64,000 nucleotides of DNA from Nocardioides eburneiflavus. GTDB taxonomy: Bacteria > Actinomycetota > Actinomycetes > Propionibacteriales > Nocardioidaceae. The position numbers and the translations under genes are program-made. Below, one piece after another: positions 61,068 to 64,000 of the stretch. The notes beneath the pieces are model-generated. The model saw only the letters and a program-made list of their open reading frames with translations. It had not been told where the DNA came from and did not search any database. How positions within the stretch are numbered: the stretch's first letter is position 1; each line of letters begins with the position of its first letter. The DNA is taken from assembly GCF_004785795.1 (NCBI RefSeq), contig NZ_SRRO01000001.1, positions 1-64,000 of the forward strand. Reading direction: 5' to 3'.

Positions 61068-62135
61068 GTGAGCGCCGTGGCTCCCCCGTCCCGCGATCCG
61101 TGGCTCGACAACGTCAAGATGGTCCTCGTCACGCTCGTCGTGGTCGGGCACGCCATCGGGCTGGTCGAGGAGACGGCGGGCAGCCACTGGGTCTACGACT
61201 TCATCTACCTGTGGCACATCCCGGCGTTCGTCTTCATCAGCGGCTACCTCTCGAAGTCGTTCGAGTGGGACCGACGCCGGATGAAGAGCCTGGTCTACAC
61301 CCTCGCGATCCCCTACCTGCTCTTCGAGCCGGCCCTCTTCTACTACCGCCGGGAGGTCGTCGGCGAGGACGTGACGGGACCGCTGTGGTTCGAGCCGCAC
61401 TGGACCATGTGGTATCTCATCGTGCTGCTGATGTGGCGGCTGATCACGCCGATCCTCAAGTCGCACTGGCTCTTCCTGCCGCTGTCGGTCATCGTGAGCC
61501 TGGTCGGCGGGATCTGGGACACCGAGGCCCTGATGATCCCGAGGTTCCTCGGCCTGCTGCCGTTCTTCGTGCTCGGCCTGCACCTCAAGCCCCGCCACCT
61601 CGCGCACCTCGACGACGTGTGGGTGAAGCTCGCGGCCGTGCCGATGCTCGTCGGCATCGGGATCATGGCGGTCTACACCGACACGTGGGCGGAGTCGGCG
61701 CTGCTCTGGTACGACACCGGCTACTCCGAGATCCCGATCGACAACGAGTTCGTCTTCCAGACCCGGCTGACGGTGATGATGGTCGGCCTCCTCGGCGCCT
61801 TCGCGGCGATGTCGCTGGTGCCGCGGCGCGGCCTGGGCTGGTTCACCACGATGGGCACGGCCACCCTGGTGGTCTACCTCTTCCACGGCTTCGTCATCAA
61901 GACGTTCAAGGCGCTCGGCTGGCCCGACTTCACCGCCTCCTACCCCATCGCCGGCCTGGTCCTCACCATGCTCGGCGCGGTGGGCCTCACGCTCCTGCTC
62001 GCAGCCCCGCCCGCACGCCGGGTGCTGGAGCCGTTCACCAACCCCCTCGGGTGGCTCGAGGCCAGGCGCGACGCGCGACGCCGCAAGGGCTCCTCCAGCG
62101 ACGACTCGGCTAGCTCGGCCCCCACGTCGGCCTGA
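61068..62135 (+). CDS. Acyltransferase 3 family membrane protein
   Basis: The 355-residue protein has about ten membrane helices and the Acyltransferase 3 pattern: WLDNVKMVLVTLVVVGHAIGL with the catalytic-region His near residue 29. FIYLWHIPAFVFISGYLSKS and WYLIVLLMWRLITPIL follow, with a C-terminal VVYLFHGFVIKTFKAL. It resembles the fucose 4-O-acetylase-like branch that decorates surface sugars or lipids. The C-terminal ~25 residues are a Ser/Ala/Arg tail. The GTG at 61068 or 61077 starts the frame. Its 3' end overlaps the convergent PlsC-like gene by 26 bases. The substrate is not predictable. Confidence 0.88.
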   Translation: MSAVAPPSRDPWLDNVKMVLVTLVVVGHAIGLVEETAGSHWVYDFIYLWHIPAFVFISGYLSKSFEWDRRRMKSLVYTLAIPYLLFEPALFYYRREVVGEDVTGPLWFEPHWTMWYLIVLLMWRLITPILKSHWLFLPLSVIVSLVGGIWDTEALMIPRFLGLLPFFVLGLHLKPRHLAHLDDVWVKLAAVPMLVGIGIMAVYTDTWAESALLWYDTGYSEIPIDNEFVFQTRLTVMMVGLLGAFAAMSLVPRRGLGWFTTMGTATLVVYLFHGFVIKTFKALGWPDFTASYPIAGLVLTMLGAVGLTLLLAAPPARRVLEPFTNPLGWLEARRDARRRKGSSSDDSASSAPTSA

Positions 62136-62898
62136 CCGCCGACCGCGGCACGACGTCGTAGGGTTCCGCCGCGGTCCGGGTGAGGGCGTGCCCACCGAGG
62201 TGCGCGGGGTACCACGGCGCGTGCTCGCCGGGCTCGGGCACGTGGTGCGGGAGCCGCTGCAGCTCCTCGAGCTGCCGGGTGAGCACCTCGCCCAGCCGCC
62301 GGGTCCACGCGGTGAGGTCCTCGCCCGGGCCGATCGTCATCGGCTCGCCGAAGGACACGTCGATCCGCCGACCCCGGGTGAGGTCGGGCCGCGGCTTCCG
62401 GCCACGCTCGTCGGGCAGCCCGACCGACCAGACCCGCTGGGACCCCCAGATCGCGACCGGCACCAGGGGCGCACCTGTCTCCCGGGCCAGGCCGGCCATG
62501 CCTGGCATGAGGGAGCGGACGGTGTAGGACCAGCTGATCCCGGCCTCGGGGAACCCGCAGACCGCCTCGCCCTCGCGCAGCAGGCGCCGCGCCGTGACGT
62601 ACGCCCCGGCCGGCGCCTGCCGGTCGACCGGGACGTGCCGCATCCGCGTCATCGCCTGCGCCACGACCGGCACGTGCCACACGTCGTGGCGGGTCATGAA
62701 ACGCAGGAAGCGGCCCGACGACCGGACCGCCCCCTGCACGAACAGGAAGTCCGGGTAGGACACGTGGGTGGCCGCGAGCAGCACCGGACCCGTCCCGGGG
62801 ACGTGCTCGGCGCCGGTCCCGGTGACCGTCATGCCGAGGGTCCGCAGGCCGACCCTTCCGACCCGCACGGCAGCCCGGTAGGTCCGCTCGCGGGTCAT
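62110..62898 (-). CDS. 1-acyl-sn-glycerol-3-phosphate acyltransferase (PlsC-like)
   Basis: The 262-residue protein shows the acyltransferase motifs in order. HVSYPD (His45-x4-Asp50) is the HX4D site, VPVDRQAPAGAYVTARRLLREGE is block II, CGFPEAGISW holds the glutamate of block III, and PLVPVAIWGSQRVW is the block IV proline. It should acylate lysophosphatidic acid or a similar lipid acceptor at the membrane. The N-terminal region has no clear membrane helix. It lies 13 bases after the flavoprotein gene on the same strand, so the two are likely co-transcribed. Confidence 0.9.
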   Translation of the reverse strand: MTRERTYRAAVRVGRVGLRTLGMTVTGTGAEHVPGTGPVLLAATHVSYPDFLFVQGAVRSSGRFLRFMTRHDVWHVPVVAQAMTRMRHVPVDRQAPAGAYVTARRLLREGEAVCGFPEAGISWSYTVRSLMPGMAGLARETGAPLVPVAIWGSQRVWSVGLPDERGRKPRPDLTRGRRIDVSFGEPMTIGPGEDLTAWTRRLGEVLTRQLEELQRLPHHVPEPGEHAPWYPAHLGGHALTRTAAEPYDVVPRSAVRPTWGPS

Positions 62899-62911
62899 GC
62901 GTCCGGGCGCA

Positions 62912-64000
62912 TCAGGAGAACGGCGGACGGGCGTCGCGAGCCATCGACCGGCGACCGGCCCAGCGCCACACGCGCGCGGCCCGGTCGCGGTCGGCGTCGT
63001 CGACGAGGTTGCCCATCCAGCGCAGGGCGAGCGTCATCAGCCAGTCGGACCGCATGCCGGCCGGGCCGAGGGCGGAGACCACCTTCGGCTGCGTGGCGAT
63101 CCCGGCGAGCCGACGCGCGATGGAGAACGACTCGCCGTAGTGCTCGACGAGGGTGGCCCGCCAGGCCTCGCCCAGCCCGGCGCCGCCGGTGATGTGCTCG
63201 GCGACCAGGCGCCCCGTCTCCAGGCCGTAGTCGATGCCCTCGCCGTTGAGCGGGTTGACGCAGGCGGCGGCGTCACCGATCAGGGCCCAGTTGGGGCCGG
63301 CCACGTTGCTGACCGCGCCGCCCATCGGGAGCAGTGCGGACGTCGGCATGCGCAGCTCGCCCGACAGCCCGAAGTCCTGTCCGATCGTGTCGGCGTAGGT
63401 CTGCATGAGCGGCTTGATCGCGACCTCGGCGGGCCGCCTGCTGGTCGCCAGCGTGCCGGCGCCGAGGTTCACGGTGCCGTCGCCCAGGGGGAAGATCCAG
63501 CCGTAGCCCGACACCAGCTCGCCCTGCTCGTCGCGCAGCTCCAGGTGCGAGCTGATCCACGGGTCGTCGGACATCTCGGAGTCGACGTAGGCGCGCCCCG
63601 CCACGGCGTACACGGTGTCGCGGTGCCACTCGCGCCCGAGCACCTTGCCGAGCGGCGAGCGCACCCCGTCGGCGACCACGAGCCAGCGGCAGGCGATCTC
63701 GAAGGTGCCCTCGGCGCCGCGGAGCTCCACGGCCGCGACCCGCTCGCCCTCGCGGCGTACGCCGACTGCGCGGACCCCGTCGATCGCGCGGGCGCCACTC
63801 TTGATCGCCACCGTGCGCAGGTGGTCGTCGAGCTCGGTGCGCGCGACGGCCGATCCCCAGTCGGGGAGCGAGCCACCGGGCCACGGCAGCAGCAGGGTCT
63901 GGCCGAACCCGTGGGCGCGGAGGCCATGGTTGACCGTGTGGGCGCGGAGCCAGTCCTCCAGCCCAAGCTTCTTCATCTCCCCGATCGCGCGCGGCGTGAG
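62912..64000 (-). CDS. Geranylgeranyl reductase family flavoprotein, 5' end beyond the window
   Basis: At least 362 residues are seen, and the frame is open to the window edge; the N-terminal FAD-binding GxGxxG is outside. Visible features are RWLVVADGVRSPLGKVLGRE, SGYGWIFPLGDGTVNLGAGTL, and the second FAD site NWALIGDAAACVNPLNGEGIDYGLETG, all of the PF01494-like geranylgeranyl reductase (ChlP/MenJ) group. In actinobacteria such enzymes reduce isoprenoid side chains, for example one double bond of menaquinone (MenJ). The best role is therefore a menaquinone or polyprenyl reductase. It precedes the PlsC-like gene, so a lipid theme is likely. Confidence 0.85.
   Translation of the reverse strand, partial: LTPRAIGEMKKLGLEDWLRAHTVNHGLRAHGFGQTLLLPWPGGSLPDWGSAVARTELDDHLRTVAIKSGARAIDGVRAVGVRREGERVAAVELRGAEGTFEIACRWLVVADGVRSPLGKVLGREWHRDTVYAVAGRAYVDSEMSDDPWISSHLELRDEQGELVSGYGWIFPLGDGTVNLGAGTLATSRRPAEVAIKPLMQTYADTIGQDFGLSGELRMPTSALLPMGGAVSNVAGPNWALIGDAAACVNPLNGEGIDYGLETGRLVAEHITGGAGLGEAWRATLVEHYGESFSIARRLAGIATQPKVVSALGPAGMRSDWLMTLALRWMGNLVDDADRDRAARVWRWAGRRSMARDARPPFS

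Noticed and set aside
60120..62195. The upstream two-thirds of a 1,112-codon minus-strand frame that contains the transhydrogenase
   Set aside because: Only the part from 60122 down has family likeness. The rest lies opposite the acyltransferase gene or in the wrong frame of the Nudix gene.

Overview
The window reads as chromosomal DNA from a high-GC actinobacterium, most likely a Nocardioides-like member of the Nocardioidaceae. The evidence is the very high third-position GC, frequent GTG starts, the mycothiol gene mshA, CarD, SenX3-RegX3, a SigK/RskA pair, a c-di-AMP riboswitch in front of an NlpC/P60 hydrolase, and the MEP genes ispF-ispD. Most of it is ordinary core genome with short gaps and many 4-base ATGA/GTGA overlaps. 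No CRISPR array, prophage or conjugative module was seen.

Layout. 1-2.2 kb: three minus-strand genes (beta-propeller protein, cutinase-like hydrolase, YqgE) that all appear frameshifted. 2.2-5 kb: a small conserved gene with a palindromic operator and a TetR regulator, now separated by an IS110-family element with a long non-coding side. 5-13.7 kb: DUF3048 lipoprotein, NlpC/P60 endopeptidase behind a ydaO-type riboswitch, a FabG-like reductase, a PAP2-type membrane protein, HIT and PH-domain proteins, a DUF222 protein, a secreted metzincin, a frameshifted excalibur-nuclease and an Imm5-like protein. 13.7-18.1 kb: an ECF sigma factor with a membrane partner, a BtuF-like protein, two acetyltransferases and a methyltransferase. 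18.2-23.4 kb: tmRNA, then a chimera in which the first ~75 codons of threonine synthase, behind a SAM-I riboswitch, run out of frame into the C-terminal part of a CorC/HlyC-type protein; then otsB, a LytR_C protein, DUF3263 and otsA. 23.4-27.1 kb: FMN glutamate-synthase-like protein and a sigK-rskA-fasciclin unit. 27.2-33.7 kb: a translationally coupled run (PHA-synthase-like hydrolase with a basic tail, MFS carrier, PLP decarboxylase, Ung), then a DODA dioxygenase behind an AT-rich palindrome, pdxY and tRNA-Thr(UGU).

33.7-45.9 kb: GH13 enzyme, DUF4032 protein, membrane metallophosphoesterase, rlmB, cysS, C39 peptidase, a membrane-anchored sulfite-oxidase-like molybdoenzyme, ispF-ispD, a degenerate ispD-like gene and carD. 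46-51 kb: UbiA-like enzyme, lipoprotein, gpmA, phoU, and senX3-regX3 behind a PHO-box-like direct repeat. 51-64 kb: EamA exporter, ybjN-mshA, an RNase HI/NTF2-like fusion, SDR, racemase, secreted propeller protein, a PF13679 methyltransferase, a 27-residue membrane peptide, a hydroxyacid-oxoacid transhydrogenase coupled to a double-Nudix protein, two acyltransferases and a geranylgeranyl-reductase-family flavoprotein cut by the window end.

The least ordinary parts are the IS110 element and its candidate guide RNA region, the thrC/corC chimera under a SAM riboswitch, the start-less IspD-like gene, and a set of single-base frameshifts that could be either pseudogenes or assembly errors.
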